Counted from the stretch's first letter, positions 27,179 to 36,545 are shown. The stretch: DNA of 64,000 nt from CALKZN01 sp050633585 (GCA_050633585.1 JBOEGT010000021.1:1-64000); one strand, 5' to 3'. The notes: a model not told the origin generated them from the letters alone. Numbers and translations: made by a program.

Positions 27179-29065
27179 ATGACACGAATCCCTCTAATAG
27201 TGAGTTTTGGTGGTGTGAACGCTGCTGGTCGCAGTTCATCACATCATGGTTATCGACGCATGATCATAGAGTCTTTGTCGGTAGAAGACCGGCAAGATGT
27301 ATTCAGTGGCTTGGCACAGATGATGGGGCTAGTGACATTCCAAGATGGAGAGTATCAAGATGCAAGTGGGCGAGTGTTGAGCTTAGCTGACATTGATGCT
27401 GAGTTTAGTGAGCTAATACTGGAAGGTACGCTAATCCGTCATATTGAAGACACTTTTTTTGATCCCAGCAATGTTCCTGGGCATAACGATGTTGATGTGA
27501 GTAGCGAGACGGATATTCGGTTTGAATTAGCAAAGCGCCATTTGCCAAGTACCTTGCCTGAGAATTGGCGTATCCATGAAGTAAGCGATCGACGTGTTCA
27601 AGTGGTGATTACGGATGGTTTCTCTGGCAAGGTGCAAACCTTTCGTAAAATGGCCGTATCAAGTGCTGGTCAATTGCCTACTGGTTTTGATCCGGCAGCA
27701 ACGTATAACTCTCGTTATCACCCAAGGGGGCTAACACTGACTGTATTGGCCGCAGCTGACGCGATTAATGCATTGGGTGTGCCATGGGATAATGTTGTCG
27801 CTGCGATTTCACCTGACGAAATGGCCGTATATGCGAGTAGCCTTCTTGGTCAAATGGATGATAATGGCTTTGGTGGCGTACTGCAGTCGCGTTTGAAGTC
27901 TAAGCGTGTTTCATCCAAGCAATTAGCATTAGGGTTTAATTCAATGCCGGCGGATTTCATCAATGCTTATATTTCTGGAAGCGTGGGTGCGACAGGAAGT
28001 ATGACCGGCGCATGCGCTAGCTTTTTGTACAACCTGCGCTTGGGGATGGATGATATTCGCTCTGGTCGTCGTCGTGTGGTGATTGTTGGTTGTAGTGAAG
28101 CACCAGTTACACCTGAGGTGATGGAAGGTTTTGATGCGATGAGTGCGCTGGGTCGCGATGATAATATTCACAAACTTGATCCGAATTCTACACGCTATGA
28201 TGGCCGTAAAACCAGTCGACCTTTTGGTGAAAATGCGGGCTTTACCATTGCCGAGTCAGCTCAATATGTCATTTTGATGGATGATGCCTTGGCGGTGGAA
28301 TTAGGGGCAGATATTCATGGTGCAATTGCAGATGTATTTGTGAATGCGGATGGCTTTAAAAAGTCTATTTCATCGCCGGGTCCTGGCAACTATATCACGA
28401 TGGCCAAAGCCGTGGCGGCGGCCAAGGCAATTGTTGGCGATGAAGGCATTCAACACCATAGTTTTGTACAAGCACATGGTTCTAGCACCCCACAAAACCG
28501 AGTGACCGAGTCCCAAATTTTAGACAAAGTGGCGGAAGCTTTTGAGATAGAAAATTGGCCAGTAAGCGGTGTGAAGTCGTATGTGGGGCACTCGTTGGCA
28601 CCTGCAAGCGGAGATCAATTAATTGCGACGTTAGGCGTGTTTAAATATGGCGTTTTACCAGGGATCAAAACCATTGATAAAGTGGCAGATGATGTTATAG
28701 ACGATAGGCTAAATATTGTGACGCAAGATGAAACATTAGAGTCCCCTTTAGTGGCCTTTTTAAACTCGAAAGGCTTTGGAGGGAATAATGCGACGGCGGC
28801 TATTTTATCGCCATTAGCGATTGAGCCATTGCTAGCAGCCCGCTATTCTGAACAACAGCTTGAAGCCTATACGGCTAAGCGCGAAGAAACACGTCTTCGC
28901 ACTAATGACTATGATACTTCTTTTAAACAAGGGGATTATCGTGTCATTTATGCCTTTGGTGAGAATTTGGTTGATGAAGCACAAATTCAAATCACTGCAA
29001 AAGAAATAATGATCCCAGGTTACGATGCTGCCATTGATTTGCAGTTTGAAAATCCTTACGCATAG
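27179..29065 (+). CDS. fabY: FabY-type initiating beta-ketoacyl synthase
   Basis: The 628 residues match the long ketoacyl synthase FabY (Pseudomonas PA5174 type), starting MTRIPLIVSFGGVNAAGRSS. The catalytic Cys is in TGACASFLYNLRLGM and the histidines in FVQAHGSSTPQNR and YVGHSLAPASGDQ. A ~150-residue N-terminal extension relative to FabB/FabF is characteristic. In Pseudomonas it condenses acetyl-CoA with malonyl-ACP to start fatty acid synthesis, replacing FabH. This placement supports a gammaproteobacterium of the pseudomonad/Oceanospirillales type. Confidence 0.88.
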   Translation: MTRIPLIVSFGGVNAAGRSSSHHGYRRMIIESLSVEDRQDVFSGLAQMMGLVTFQDGEYQDASGRVLSLADIDAEFSELILEGTLIRHIEDTFFDPSNVPGHNDVDVSSETDIRFELAKRHLPSTLPENWRIHEVSDRRVQVVITDGFSGKVQTFRKMAVSSAGQLPTGFDPAATYNSRYHPRGLTLTVLAAADAINALGVPWDNVVAAISPDEMAVYASSLLGQMDDNGFGGVLQSRLKSKRVSSKQLALGFNSMPADFINAYISGSVGATGSMTGACASFLYNLRLGMDDIRSGRRRVVIVGCSEAPVTPEVMEGFDAMSALGRDDNIHKLDPNSTRYDGRKTSRPFGENAGFTIAESAQYVILMDDALAVELGADIHGAIADVFVNADGFKKSISSPGPGNYITMAKAVAAAKAIVGDEGIQHHSFVQAHGSSTPQNRVTESQILDKVAEAFEIENWPVSGVKSYVGHSLAPASGDQLIATLGVFKYGVLPGIKTIDKVADDVIDDRLNIVTQDETLESPLVAFLNSKGFGGNNATAAILSPLAIEPLLAARYSEQQLEAYTAKREETRLRTNDYDTSFKQGDYRVIYAFGENLVDEAQIQITAKEIMIPGYDAAIDLQFENPYA

Positions 29066-29122
29066 ACTTGCGATATCCATTAATAGTAAACTGAGTGATT
29101 AAACAATCCATTTGTTAGATAT

Positions 29123-29518
29123 ATGAAATACCCACAAAAAATTTCGCAAGCTATCGTGCGCTTTGGCCTGTTAATCGTTTTGCAATGCTGCGTAGTTTTT
29201 TCTGTGCAAGCCAATCAAGCTAATGTCGTTGATGTGAAAATTACCGCATTGGGGGATAATCGTTATCGCATTGACGCGACACTGAGACATGCGGATACTG
29301 GTTGGAAACATTATGCCAATGCGTGGCAAGTGTTTGATCCATCAGGAAAGCTTCTCGGAGAGCGGGTCTTGCACCATCCACATGTGAATGAACAGCCCTT
29401 TACGCGTAGCGCAACCATCGTTATTCCCGCGAACGTTAAAAAAGTGACCATCCGAGCCAGAGATTCACTGCATGGTTTGAACGATAATGGGATGACCGTG
29501 TTAGTGCCAAAAAAATGA
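29123..29518 (+). CDS. Small exported protein of unknown function
   Basis: The 131 residues have a Sec signal peptide (positively charged start, hydrophobic FGLLIVLQCCVVFSV, cleavage probably after VQA). The mature part is a predicted beta-rich single domain with an HADTGWKHYANAW motif. I do not recognise a characterised family. It follows fabY by 57 bases and ends at a strong terminator, so the two may share a transcript, but no functional link is evident. Confidence 0.75.
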   Translation: MKYPQKISQAIVRFGLLIVLQCCVVFSVQANQANVVDVKITALGDNRYRIDATLRHADTGWKHYANAWQVFDPSGKLLGERVLHHPHVNEQPFTRSATIVIPANVKKVTIRARDSLHGLNDNGMTVLVPKK

Positions 29519-29545
29519 TGACGTAATGTCATTTCCTGTACCCGC

Positions 29546-29574
29546 AAAAAAGCCTCTCAGTGAGAGGCTTTTTT
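29546..29574. terminator. Rho-independent terminator between exported protein and neuC-like gene
   Basis: AAAAAAGCCTCTC and GAGAGGCTTTTTT form the stem around the loop AGT, with an A tract and a T tract on either side. It serves the two convergent genes. Confidence 0.9.
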
Positions 29575-29593
29575 GTTGCATGAAAAGTGATTT

Positions 29594-30745
29594 TTAATAC
29601 GTAATCGTTTTTTGAATTTCCCACTGGCAAGTTGCTAGAACATCGGCAATGCGCTGCCCAGCGTTGCCGTCTCCATAAATCGCTTCTGACGGGTACGCAC
29701 CATTTTCAACTTGCTTTTGAATGGCGGCATGAATGGCATGTTGATCGTTATCCACATCAATGACATTCTGACCGCGTTCGCGCATATTTTGGCGTGTGCC
29801 AATATTAACAGATGGCGTGCCAATAAAGGCACCATCGCGGATTCCGCTACTGGAATTGCCAACAAGGCACGCGGTGTTTTTCATGAGTTTAATGTAAACA
29901 TCAATCGGTAAGTTTTTAAAGTAGTGAAAATTTCCATTATCTTCATGCTCACGAAATTTTCGCATGCCGCGAGCAATGTCTTCAGAACCAGCGTCACCAT
30001 TTGGCCATAATACGATAGCAGGTAGCCCTGTCTCTTTAATGGCGCGAAGAGAATTGAGGATTTGTTGCTCGCCCGCACCATACTCTGTAGTGACAGGGTG
30101 TTGAGATAAAATAATGAATGAATTGTTGATATTGATTTTATCGCCAACGCCTTCAGTCATGATTGGCGACATATCGACATCGTCTAGGTTGTCAATGATG
30201 TTGGCAACGAGGTCTAGTCTTGGGCAGCCGACGTTATGTATAGATTCGGGTAGTTCACCAAGTTTAATAATGCGTTCCACCGCATCATTGCATGCAGGGA
30301 AATGAATGTGCGCAAACTTAGTGATAGCATGGCGAATACTTTCGTCAATCGTTCCAGTGACTTCACCGCCCATAGTATGCGCTAGAGCAATGTTCATATA
30401 AGTTGTCGCAATGGTCGTTGCCATTGTTTCGAACCTATCACCAATCGTCACCACAATGTCGGGTTGTAATCTGTCAAAGGTGCTGGCCAACTCTATTGTG
30501 CCAATGCCTGTGGATTTTGCCATTGTCAGAGGTGTTTCACCTTCCATTAGCATGTAGACACGGTCATCAATGTTGAAACCATCTTTTTCAATTAAGTCGA
30601 CTACTTGTCCATAGCGATCGAGTAACGCCGATGAGGTGGCGACCACCTGAAGCGTTAGTTCTGGATGGTTGTCGATTGCCCGCATGGCGGATTTGATGCT
30701 GCTATAGTTGGCGCGCGAGCCAACAACGACACAAATTTTTCTCAT
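29594..30745 (-). CDS. neuC: NeuC-type UDP-N-acetylglucosamine 2-epimerase
   Basis: The 383 residues match the hydrolysing NeuC/LegG/WecB family: CVVVGSRANYSSIKSAM at the N-terminus, VVTIGDRFETMATTIAT with the substrate-handling Asp/Arg, AHTMGGEVTGTIDESIRHA and the C-terminal CLVGNSSSGIRDGAFIGTP. NeuC-like enzymes release ManNAc or a related sugar for sialic or legionaminic acid synthesis. No neuB or neuA partner is in the window, so it is an orphan here. It has its own upstream gap, separating it from the TRAP operon. Confidence 0.82.
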   Translation of the reverse strand: MRKICVVVGSRANYSSIKSAMRAIDNHPELTLQVVATSSALLDRYGQVVDLIEKDGFNIDDRVYMLMEGETPLTMAKSTGIGTIELASTFDRLQPDIVVTIGDRFETMATTIATTYMNIALAHTMGGEVTGTIDESIRHAITKFAHIHFPACNDAVERIIKLGELPESIHNVGCPRLDLVANIIDNLDDVDMSPIMTEGVGDKININNSFIILSQHPVTTEYGAGEQQILNSLRAIKETGLPAIVLWPNGDAGSEDIARGMRKFREHEDNGNFHYFKNLPIDVYIKLMKNTACLVGNSSSGIRDGAFIGTPSVNIGTRQNMRERGQNVIDVDNDQHAIHAAIQKQVENGAYPSEAIYGDGNAGQRIADVLATCQWEIQKTITY

Positions 30746-30851
30746 GAATTTCGTCTAAATACTGTTTAAATCGTTCAAATCTATAGGTGACTGATGTCAG
30801 CGTCAGTATGACTGACATCAGCTGCCTATATTATCACTTTAAACAATTTTC

Positions 30852-30880
30852 TATCGATAAATTGCCTTTATCGATAAAGG
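30852..30880 (-). terminator. Hairpin after the TRAP permease gene
   Basis: On the minus strand TATCGATAAA pairs with TTTATCGATA around GGCAA, just after the large-permease stop. A perfect 16-base palindrome, CCTTTATCGATAAAGG, overlaps it at 30865-30880. The T tract is poor, so termination is uncertain; a protein-binding site is an alternative. A further 10-bp inverted repeat (30791-30800 with 30812-30821, CTGATGTCAG) lies between here and neuC. Confidence 0.4.
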
Positions 30881-30888
30881 TTTTATGC

Positions 30889-32232
30889 TTAATAACCGAA
30901 GAGTTTTGGTAAAAATAGAACAATTTGAGGGGTATAGGCGATCACCACTACGGCGAGCACCGATACACCCGCAAAAGGTAAGGCTTTCGCGGTGACTTCT
31001 TCGAGAGAGATATTTGATATGCCTGATGCGACAAATAAATTCTCTCCTAAAGGAGGTGTTGAAAAGCCAATTGATAATGTGCAAACCATGACGATGCCAA
31101 AATGTGTAGGATCGATACCTAATGTATAAGCGACTGGTAGCAATACGGGGGTTAAAATCAGAATAGCTGCAAGAGTTTCCATAAACATGCCAACGATTAA
31201 TAGAAAGGCAATGATTAATAGCCATAATAAATAGAGGCTTTCCGTCAGGCTTAATAACCATTCTGCCGCTAAGGACGGAATTTGATTTTCGACTAATAAA
31301 CGGCCAAAAGCAGTGGCTGTGAAAAGAATCAGAAGGATACGTCCTGATAGCCATGTTGTTGCTTCGAGAGAGTTGGTAAAGTCTTTCCAAGTCAGTTCTT
31401 TATGAATAAATATGCCAATCACTAAGGTATAAAAAATAGCGACGATAGCGGATTCTGTTGGCGTGAAAAAACCTGTGTAGATTCCGCCAAGGATGACTAA
31501 TGGCGCCAAAGTTGACCAAAACCCAGCTTTAAAAGCTGATGTTATTTCTGTCAGTGACCACCCTTCCGCTGTGCCTTTGTATCCATTACGCTTACAGCGA
31601 ATGTAATTCAGTATCAGCAGGCTGATTGAAATGACAAGCCCAGGAATGACGCCCGCAATAAATAGTTTTGGGATGGATACGCTATCAAAGTCTCCATGGG
31701 TGGCAATGGCTTCTGGAGGGATGGTCATACCCAACGCAGAAATGCCAAAGATAACCATCGGGATTGAGGGTGGAATGACAATGCCTAAGCCACCAGAAGA
31801 AGCAGTCACCGCCGAAGCGTAGCCTTTATCATAGCCTCTTTTAACCATGGCTGGAATCATCATCATACCAACTGCTGCAGTCGTGGCAGGTCCTGAGCCT
31901 GAGATGGCTCCAAAAAACATACAAGCTAATACAGTCGCCGCTGAAATGCCGCCGGTGACGGGGCCTGCAAAGCTCTCAGCAAGCTTGACCAGCCTTTTTG
32001 AGATGCCTGAAGCTTCCATTAGAGAACCTGCGAGTATAAATGCCGGCAGAGCCATTAAAGGGAAAGATCCAACGGAATTAAATGCTAACTGGACAAGCTT
32101 TACTGGGTTTTGATCAAGATATAGGAAGGAGGCAAGAGCAGACACTCCAAGAGCGACAGTCACGGGTGCTCCGATGAAAAGCAGCCCAAGAAAAGTGCCG
32201 AATAAAATAAGGACAATAGTAGATTCAGTCAT
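30889..32232 (-). CDS. TRAP transporter large permease (DctM/TauM-like)
   Basis: The 447 residues have about 12 hydrophobic segments and the DctM signatures LPAFILAGSLMEASGISKRL, GGLGIVIPPSIPMVIFG and MVCTLSIGFSTPPLGENLF. It is the ion-coupled membrane subunit that works with the small permease and periplasmic binding protein. The gene begins 2 bases after the small permease. Operators shared with the taurine genes upstream of the operon suggest taurine, N-acetyltaurine or a related sulfonate as cargo, but that rests on inference. Confidence 0.92.
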   Translation of the reverse strand: MTESTIVLILFGTFLGLLFIGAPVTVALGVSALASFLYLDQNPVKLVQLAFNSVGSFPLMALPAFILAGSLMEASGISKRLVKLAESFAGPVTGGISAATVLACMFFGAISGSGPATTAAVGMMMIPAMVKRGYDKGYASAVTASSGGLGIVIPPSIPMVIFGISALGMTIPPEAIATHGDFDSVSIPKLFIAGVIPGLVISISLLILNYIRCKRNGYKGTAEGWSLTEITSAFKAGFWSTLAPLVILGGIYTGFFTPTESAIVAIFYTLVIGIFIHKELTWKDFTNSLEATTWLSGRILLILFTATAFGRLLVENQIPSLAAEWLLSLTESLYLLWLLIIAFLLIVGMFMETLAAILILTPVLLPVAYTLGIDPTHFGIVMVCTLSIGFSTPPLGENLFVASGISNISLEEVTAKALPFAGVSVLAVVVIAYTPQIVLFLPKLFGY

Positions 32233-32234
32233 GA

Positions 32235-32783
32235 TTATTCTCCTGTAGTCTTACTGTTATTTGATGATTGAGTTAACTCATCGAGTTCAATGGCATCCGG
32301 GTCTTTAATGTCAATGCCTTTGACAAACTTGAGGTAGTTAACTTGAATGATGCGTATCGACATCAATGTAAAAGCGATCGGGAGAATAAGATAAATGTAG
32401 CGCATGGGAACGCCTAATGTTTGTGACTTCCAGAATAAATTCATTTTGTAAAAAATAAATTGGTAGCTGATATATATGAAGTAAATATTGAATGCTAACC
32501 AGATAAGATCTGAGAGCAATTGGAAAAATGCTGTCAGCTTTTGTGGCATTAATTTGAATTGAAAAGTCACGCGATTATGTGCGGCTAGTTTTGCAGCATG
32601 GCTTGCGCCAAAGAAAACAAACCAGACAAATAAATACACAGAGAGTTCTTCTGTCCATGCAATTGAATAGCCAAAAAATTCGCGTGAAACAATTTGTGCA
32701 AAAAGTAGGCACACAAATACGACTAGGAGGAGTTGGCAAATATAGCTTTCTATATTTGCAAAAATTTTCTTTAATGCTCCCAT
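32235..32783 (-). CDS. TRAP transporter small permease (DctQ/TauL-like)
   Basis: The 182 residues form four hydrophobic segments with IAWTEELSVYLFVWFVFFGA in the second, the usual DctQ motif with a conserved Glu-Glu pair. It pairs with the large permease immediately downstream. It is separated from the upstream binding-protein gene by 133 bases that contain a terminator-like hairpin. Confidence 0.9.
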   Translation of the reverse strand: MGALKKIFANIESYICQLLLVVFVCLLFAQIVSREFFGYSIAWTEELSVYLFVWFVFFGASHAAKLAAHNRVTFQFKLMPQKLTAFFQLLSDLIWLAFNIYFIYISYQFIFYKMNLFWKSQTLGVPMRYIYLILPIAFTLMSIRIIQVNYLKFVKGIDIKDPDAIELDELTQSSNNSKTTGE

Positions 32784-32851
32784 AGGAACCTCTTTAATGT
32801 GTTGAATAAAAGGCGGGCGCTTCAGAAATAAATGTAATGCAGAGGTAAAAC

Positions 32852-32888
32852 AAAAAAACTCCCCAACGAAATTTATTCAGTTGGGGAG
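32852..32888 (-). terminator. Attenuator-like terminator between TRAP binding protein and permeases
   Basis: Read on the minus strand, CTCCCCAAC pairs with GTTGGGGAG and is followed by TTTTTTT. It lies just after the binding-protein stop and before the small permease. Partial termination here would make binding-protein mRNA more abundant than permease mRNA. Confidence 0.8.
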
Positions 32889-32916
32889 CCGTGTTTATAT
32901 AGGCTTGTACATCGAT

Positions 32917-33924
32917 TTATTTAATTTCTGCGCGACCTAATGATGTGAGAAGTGCGTTGATTTTCTCTTTGCCACCGACTTCTTTGTAGAACTTTGGCCA
33001 TACTGCTTTTTGTGCTCTTGATGCCCATTCAGCTTCATCAGTCAGTGTGTCAAGTTGCATGCCGTATTTTGAAACGAGCTCTTTTTTGATTGTTTTTTCT
33101 TTCTCTTGCAACCAGTTAAGGCTGTAAGCAGTCGCTTCTTTACCAGCGTCAAGAATTGCTTTTTGTGTCGCCGCATCTTGTTTCTTGAAAAGGTCTTCTG
33201 AAATGATAAGAGGTTCAAGTAAGAACAAATAGCTTAGATCAGTGACGTATTTTTGTACTTCACCAAACTTCATGGCATAAATAGTTGTATATGGTGTGTC
33301 TTGCGCATCAACGACTTTTTGTTGAAGTGCGGTAAATGTCTCTGACCAAGCCATTGGCGTTGGATTAACCCCCCATGATTTGTAGGTGTCGATCATGATT
33401 TCATTTTTTGGTACACGAACTACTAAGCCATTCAAATCAGCGATTTTTTGTACTGGGCGCTTAGAGTTTGATAGCACGCGAAAACCAGAGTACGTCCAAG
33501 CAACAATCCGAACATTAGCGTTTTTTACGGTTGTTTCAACTAATTCTTGACCAATTGAACCTTCAACCGTTTTTTGAGCTTGGTCAAGGTTCTCGAAAAT
33601 ATAAGGCAGTGATAAAATACCCAGTTGTGGGGAAAATGGAGATAGGTTGTTACTGGCAACAATTGATAATGGTAGGGTGTCTAGTGCTACATCATTCACT
33701 GTCGCTTGTTCAGAGCCAAGTTGACCATTTAAAAATAGCTTTGATTTCAGTTTCCCGCCTGTTTTTTCAGTTAAAAGTTCGGCAAACTTTAAACCCAGTG
33801 CTTCTTGTGCACTGCCGCCGCCATCACCAACGGCCATATTCCAAGTTGCTCCGATACTATTTGCTGAAGCAAATAAACCGACAGCTAAAAGCGCTGTTTT
33901 TGCGAAGTTCATTTTTGAGTTCAT
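32917..33924 (-). CDS. TRAP transporter periplasmic substrate-binding protein (DctP/TauK-like)
   Basis: The 335 residues begin with a Sec signal peptide (cleavage probably after SIGA). They show the DctP pattern, including LNGLVVRVPKNEIMIDTYKS with the ligand-carboxylate/sulfonate-binding Arg, GVNPTPMAWSE and VVDAQDTPYTTIYAM. It is the first gene of the TRAP operon. The 674-base upstream gap, shared with the divergent tauX-like gene, carries two copies of a TauR-like operator. Paracoccus-type TauKLM TRAP systems are known for taurine-related compounds; sequence alone does not fix the ligand. Confidence 0.9.
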   Translation of the reverse strand: MNSKMNFAKTALLAVGLFASANSIGATWNMAVGDGGGSAQEALGLKFAELLTEKTGGKLKSKLFLNGQLGSEQATVNDVALDTLPLSIVASNNLSPFSPQLGILSLPYIFENLDQAQKTVEGSIGQELVETTVKNANVRIVAWTYSGFRVLSNSKRPVQKIADLNGLVVRVPKNEIMIDTYKSWGVNPTPMAWSETFTALQQKVVDAQDTPYTTIYAMKFGEVQKYVTDLSYLFLLEPLIISEDLFKKQDAATQKAILDAGKEATAYSLNWLQEKEKTIKKELVSKYGMQLDTLTDEAEWASRAQKAVWPKFYKEVGGKEKINALLTSLGRAEIK

Positions 33925-34598
33925 GTCTCTGTTTCCTGCTTGTTTTTTTATATGTTTATAGATTGTTTGCGATAAGCCTTGAACGATTTGATTGAAATTT
34001 GAATACGTAAAACTTCATTGCTAGAAAAAAATGTCCTGAAAATGAGTGTTGAAAACCCTTTTCAAGACATAAATCACTATCAAAATTTGAGGAGGTTTTT
34101 ACGCTGCAAACGGTCAAGGATGTCGCGCTTCAGCAGGGAAAATACGCTTATAAAAATGCGAATAAATCCGCCTGCTTAAATACACTCTGAAGATAAAATA
34201 ATTAAATGACAATCATTATTTTTACGCAAAAAGCAAGGGTTGTAAGATTTTTTTATTATTCTAAGTTTTTGATAAATATAATAATTTATTATTGTTCCAT
34301 AAATTTTTTAGTTGTTTTTCTGGACTCATTAAATTATTTGGATTGGTACAATTAATGAATTTAAAATTTCATTGTATGCACTTTTTTGGTGCCAGAAATC
34401 TCATCTGGACTCATCGTATGTTCAGAATTGGTGCAGTGTGTGTTTGTTAAGCTATGATAAATTCTTTTCAAATAAAACCGGTTGTTGGTTAAGTGTTGTC
34501 AGGTGCTTTGGACAATGAAATATTGATTGGAATTGAACAAGCACTCCACATGTTAACGCTAAGCTAGTGATACAAATTCATAAATTAAGAGGCTTATT
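33925..34598. promoter_or_regulatory. Long regulatory gap between TRAP operon and tauX-like gene
   Basis: This 674-base AT-rich region holds no convincing ORF. It contains a Fur-box-like stretch (AATGACAATCATTATT near 34204-34219) of low significance and the duplicated MocR-type operators described separately. Promoters for both divergent transcripts must lie here, but I cannot assign -10/-35 boxes with confidence. Confidence 0.5.
34320..34436. promoter_or_regulatory. Two tandem TauR-like (MocR) operators
   Basis: TCTGGACTCAT occurs twice, with CTGGAC at 34320 and 34405. Each copy is followed by ATTGGTACA or ATTGGTGCA, with TTGG starting exactly 23 bases after the CTGGAC start (34343 and 34428). 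A further TTGGTGCCAG sits at about 34386. MocR regulators bind direct repeats of this kind. Related repeats lie at the tauR-tauA gap, so the window's MocR protein is the likely binder. Confidence 0.6.
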
Positions 34599-34982
34599 GT
34601 GTCTGAAGATAAACAGTATTTAGAGTTATTAGAACAGTTATTCATTGCGTTTAATGCAGGTGATTTAGATAAAGTGATGACGATGATTCATGATGATTGT
34701 GTTTTTGAGGGAGCAGCAGGGCCTGAGGCGTGCGGTGTTCTCATTGAAGGTGCATCAGCCATGCGCGCGGCTTTTGAAGGTGTGTATAAAACATTCCCGG
34801 ATGTTCAATGGCGAGATTGTAAACATTTTTATGCCAATGGCCGTGGTGTATCCGAGTGGACATTTACGGGCACCAATGCTGAAGGCAAACGCATAGAGTC
34901 GAATGGTGTTGATTTATTCACTTTCAAAGATGGCAAAGTGGTGTCTAAAAACGCTTTCCGTAAAGACCGACCTCTTTTTTAG
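34599..34982 (+). CDS. tauX: NTF2/SnoaL-fold protein, taurine dehydrogenase small-subunit-like (TauX)
   Basis: The 127 residues start at a GTG at 34599 following taagaggc. The fold is the NTF2-like cone: LLEQLFIAFNAGDLDKVM helix, then FEGAAGPEACG, FPDVQWRDCKHFYANG and GVDLFTFKDGKVVSKNAF strands. The order NTF2-fold protein plus DAO-family flavoprotein beside tauR and tauABC matches the tauXY arrangement known from alphaproteobacteria, where the pair oxidatively deaminates taurine to sulfoacetaldehyde. The symbol rests on this context; sequence alone says only NTF2-like. Confidence 0.6.
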   Translation: MSEDKQYLELLEQLFIAFNAGDLDKVMTMIHDDCVFEGAAGPEACGVLIEGASAMRAAFEGVYKTFPDVQWRDCKHFYANGRGVSEWTFTGTNAEGKRIESNGVDLFTFKDGKVVSKNAFRKDRPLF

Positions 34983-35028
34983 TTGTTGATATTAATGATG
35001 TGCTATTTAGTGCAAAAGTGTTTAATAA

Positions 35029-35060
35029 TAAGTTTCTTTAGCGCGGGCTAAAGAAACTTA
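35029..35060 (+). terminator. Perfect 14-bp stem-loop between tauX-like and tauY-like genes
   Basis: TAAGTTTCTTTAGC at 35029-35042 pairs perfectly with 35047-35060 around the tetraloop gcgg, and only a short TTTG run is nearby. It lies 16 bases before the next start codon. It more likely stabilises or attenuates the bicistronic transcript than stops it completely. Confidence 0.5.
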
Positions 35061-35075
35061 TTTGACAGGATAAGT

Positions 35076-36482
35076 ATGATGCCTAACCAAAAGAATAATA
35101 CTCCTTATAATCCGGCGTATGATCCTTGGTCGGATAAAACGCCAGGGCATGGCCAGCAACACGCACCAACCTTTTGGTTGGTTGATGCTGGGTCAGTGCC
35201 AGAAGATGATGGACCTGTTACGCAAGATATAGACGTTGATGTCGCTATTATTGGCTCGGGTTATACCGGATTAAACACAGCGATTTATTTAGCGAATGAA
35301 TTCGGTATAAAAGCAACTATCTTAGAAGCGAATAGTGTGAGTTATGGTTGCAGTACACGTAACGGTGGTCAAGCGCAACTGGCTTCTGGTCGTTTAAAAC
35401 GTTCTCAATGGGTGAAGAAGTACGGTAAGCAACGGGCATTAAATTTACATGCCGAAGTTCAAGATGCGATGAACTATTTCAAGCATATGATTTCTGATAT
35501 TGAATGTGATGCTGATTCGGGAGGGCATTACTACATCGCACACAAGCCCAGAGTGGCGGAAGCGCTTAAAAAAGAAATTAAGGTCCATAACGATATTTTT
35601 GGTTATGAATCAAAGTTTATTGATCAACAAACTTTGCGCAATGAGGTGGTCAATGATCGCGAGTCTTTTGGCGCTATGTTTGAACCTGACGGAATCAGCA
35701 TACAACCTGCCAAATTAGCTTTTGGTTATGTGAAAAAAGCGCGGCAGCTAGGTGTTAAAATTCATACATCAAGCCCCGTTTCTGGTTGGGAAACGATTAA
35801 TGGGGTGCATCATTTAAAAACACCTGGTGGAGTGGTCAAGGCACGAAAAGTCGCTATCGCCACGGGTGGATATACGTTTCCTAAAATTCATAAAACAGTG
35901 AAGAACCGCCTAATGCCAGTCTTGTCTAACAATATGGTGACAAGGGTGTTAACCCAAGAAGAGCTTCACGCCATTGGTATTAAAACAGGTACGCCTTTGA
36001 CGGACACGCGAGTACTTCGTCACTACTTTAGGCTTTTGCCCAGTAATCGTTTACAGATTGGTAGTCGCAGTGCAATTAAAGGTAAAGATGCGCCGAAAAA
36101 AATATATGAAGATATGCTGATTAGAGACTTGGTGCGTAAGTTTCCAATTTTAAAAGGTATTGAGATTGAATATTCTTGGTGGGGTTGGGTTGATGTCTCT
36201 CACGATATGATGCCTCGCATTACCCAGCCTAATCCTACTGAGAGTGTCTATTATGCGCTAGGCTATGGAGGTAATGGCGTCATGTATTCAGCGCAAGCGG
36301 GCCGGCGAATGGCTGAGTTAGTCGCGGGTAAAACGTTGCCAAAAAATGTACCTTTCTTTGACTCTAAGCTGCCATATCCAATTGCCTTTAATACGATTGA
36401 GTCTCCATTGTTTGCGCCTTTTCGGCGCTTGGGGCAGCGGTTCTTATATCGGTGGTATGAATATACGGATGAAAGAGACTAA
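35076..36482 (+). CDS. tauY: DAO-family FAD oxidoreductase, taurine dehydrogenase large-subunit-like (TauY)
   Basis: The 468 residues have an N-terminal leader, then the FAD dinucleotide loop VAIIGSGYTGLNTAIYLA near 52-69 with the acidic LEAN, STRNGGQ as in PuuB/GbcB-type amine oxidoreductases, and the closing YALGYGGNGVMYSAQAGRRM near 390-409. Relatives include gamma-glutamylputrescine oxidase. Paired with the NTF2-fold gene and flanked by tauR/tauABC it is best read as TauY, which passes electrons from taurine to the respiratory chain. A different primary amine substrate remains possible. Confidence 0.62.
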   Translation: MMPNQKNNTPYNPAYDPWSDKTPGHGQQHAPTFWLVDAGSVPEDDGPVTQDIDVDVAIIGSGYTGLNTAIYLANEFGIKATILEANSVSYGCSTRNGGQAQLASGRLKRSQWVKKYGKQRALNLHAEVQDAMNYFKHMISDIECDADSGGHYYIAHKPRVAEALKKEIKVHNDIFGYESKFIDQQTLRNEVVNDRESFGAMFEPDGISIQPAKLAFGYVKKARQLGVKIHTSSPVSGWETINGVHHLKTPGGVVKARKVAIATGGYTFPKIHKTVKNRLMPVLSNNMVTRVLTQEELHAIGIKTGTPLTDTRVLRHYFRLLPSNRLQIGSRSAIKGKDAPKKIYEDMLIRDLVRKFPILKGIEIEYSWWGWVDVSHDMMPRITQPNPTESVYYALGYGGNGVMYSAQAGRRMAELVAGKTLPKNVPFFDSKLPYPIAFNTIESPLFAPFRRLGQRFLYRWYEYTDERD

Positions 36483-36504
36483 TGTGAGAATGTAGTCTGT
36501 TTAA

Positions 36505-36545
36505 GAAAAAGCGCTAAATAAAACATTTAGCGTTTTTTTTTTTTT
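36505..36545 (+). terminator. Rho-independent terminator after tauY-like gene
   Basis: CGCTAAAT (36512-36519) pairs with ATTTAGCG (36525-36532) and is followed by 13 T residues. The flanking A-rich upstream side makes it usable in both directions between the convergent tauY and tauR genes. Confidence 0.88.

Noticed and set aside
30851..31390. 179-codon minus-strand ORF
   Set aside because: It is a frame shadow of the TRAP large permease, whose translation has clear DctM motifs.
34204..34219. Fur-box-like sequence
   Set aside because: Only partial agreement with the consensus in an AT-rich region, and no iron-related gene nearby.
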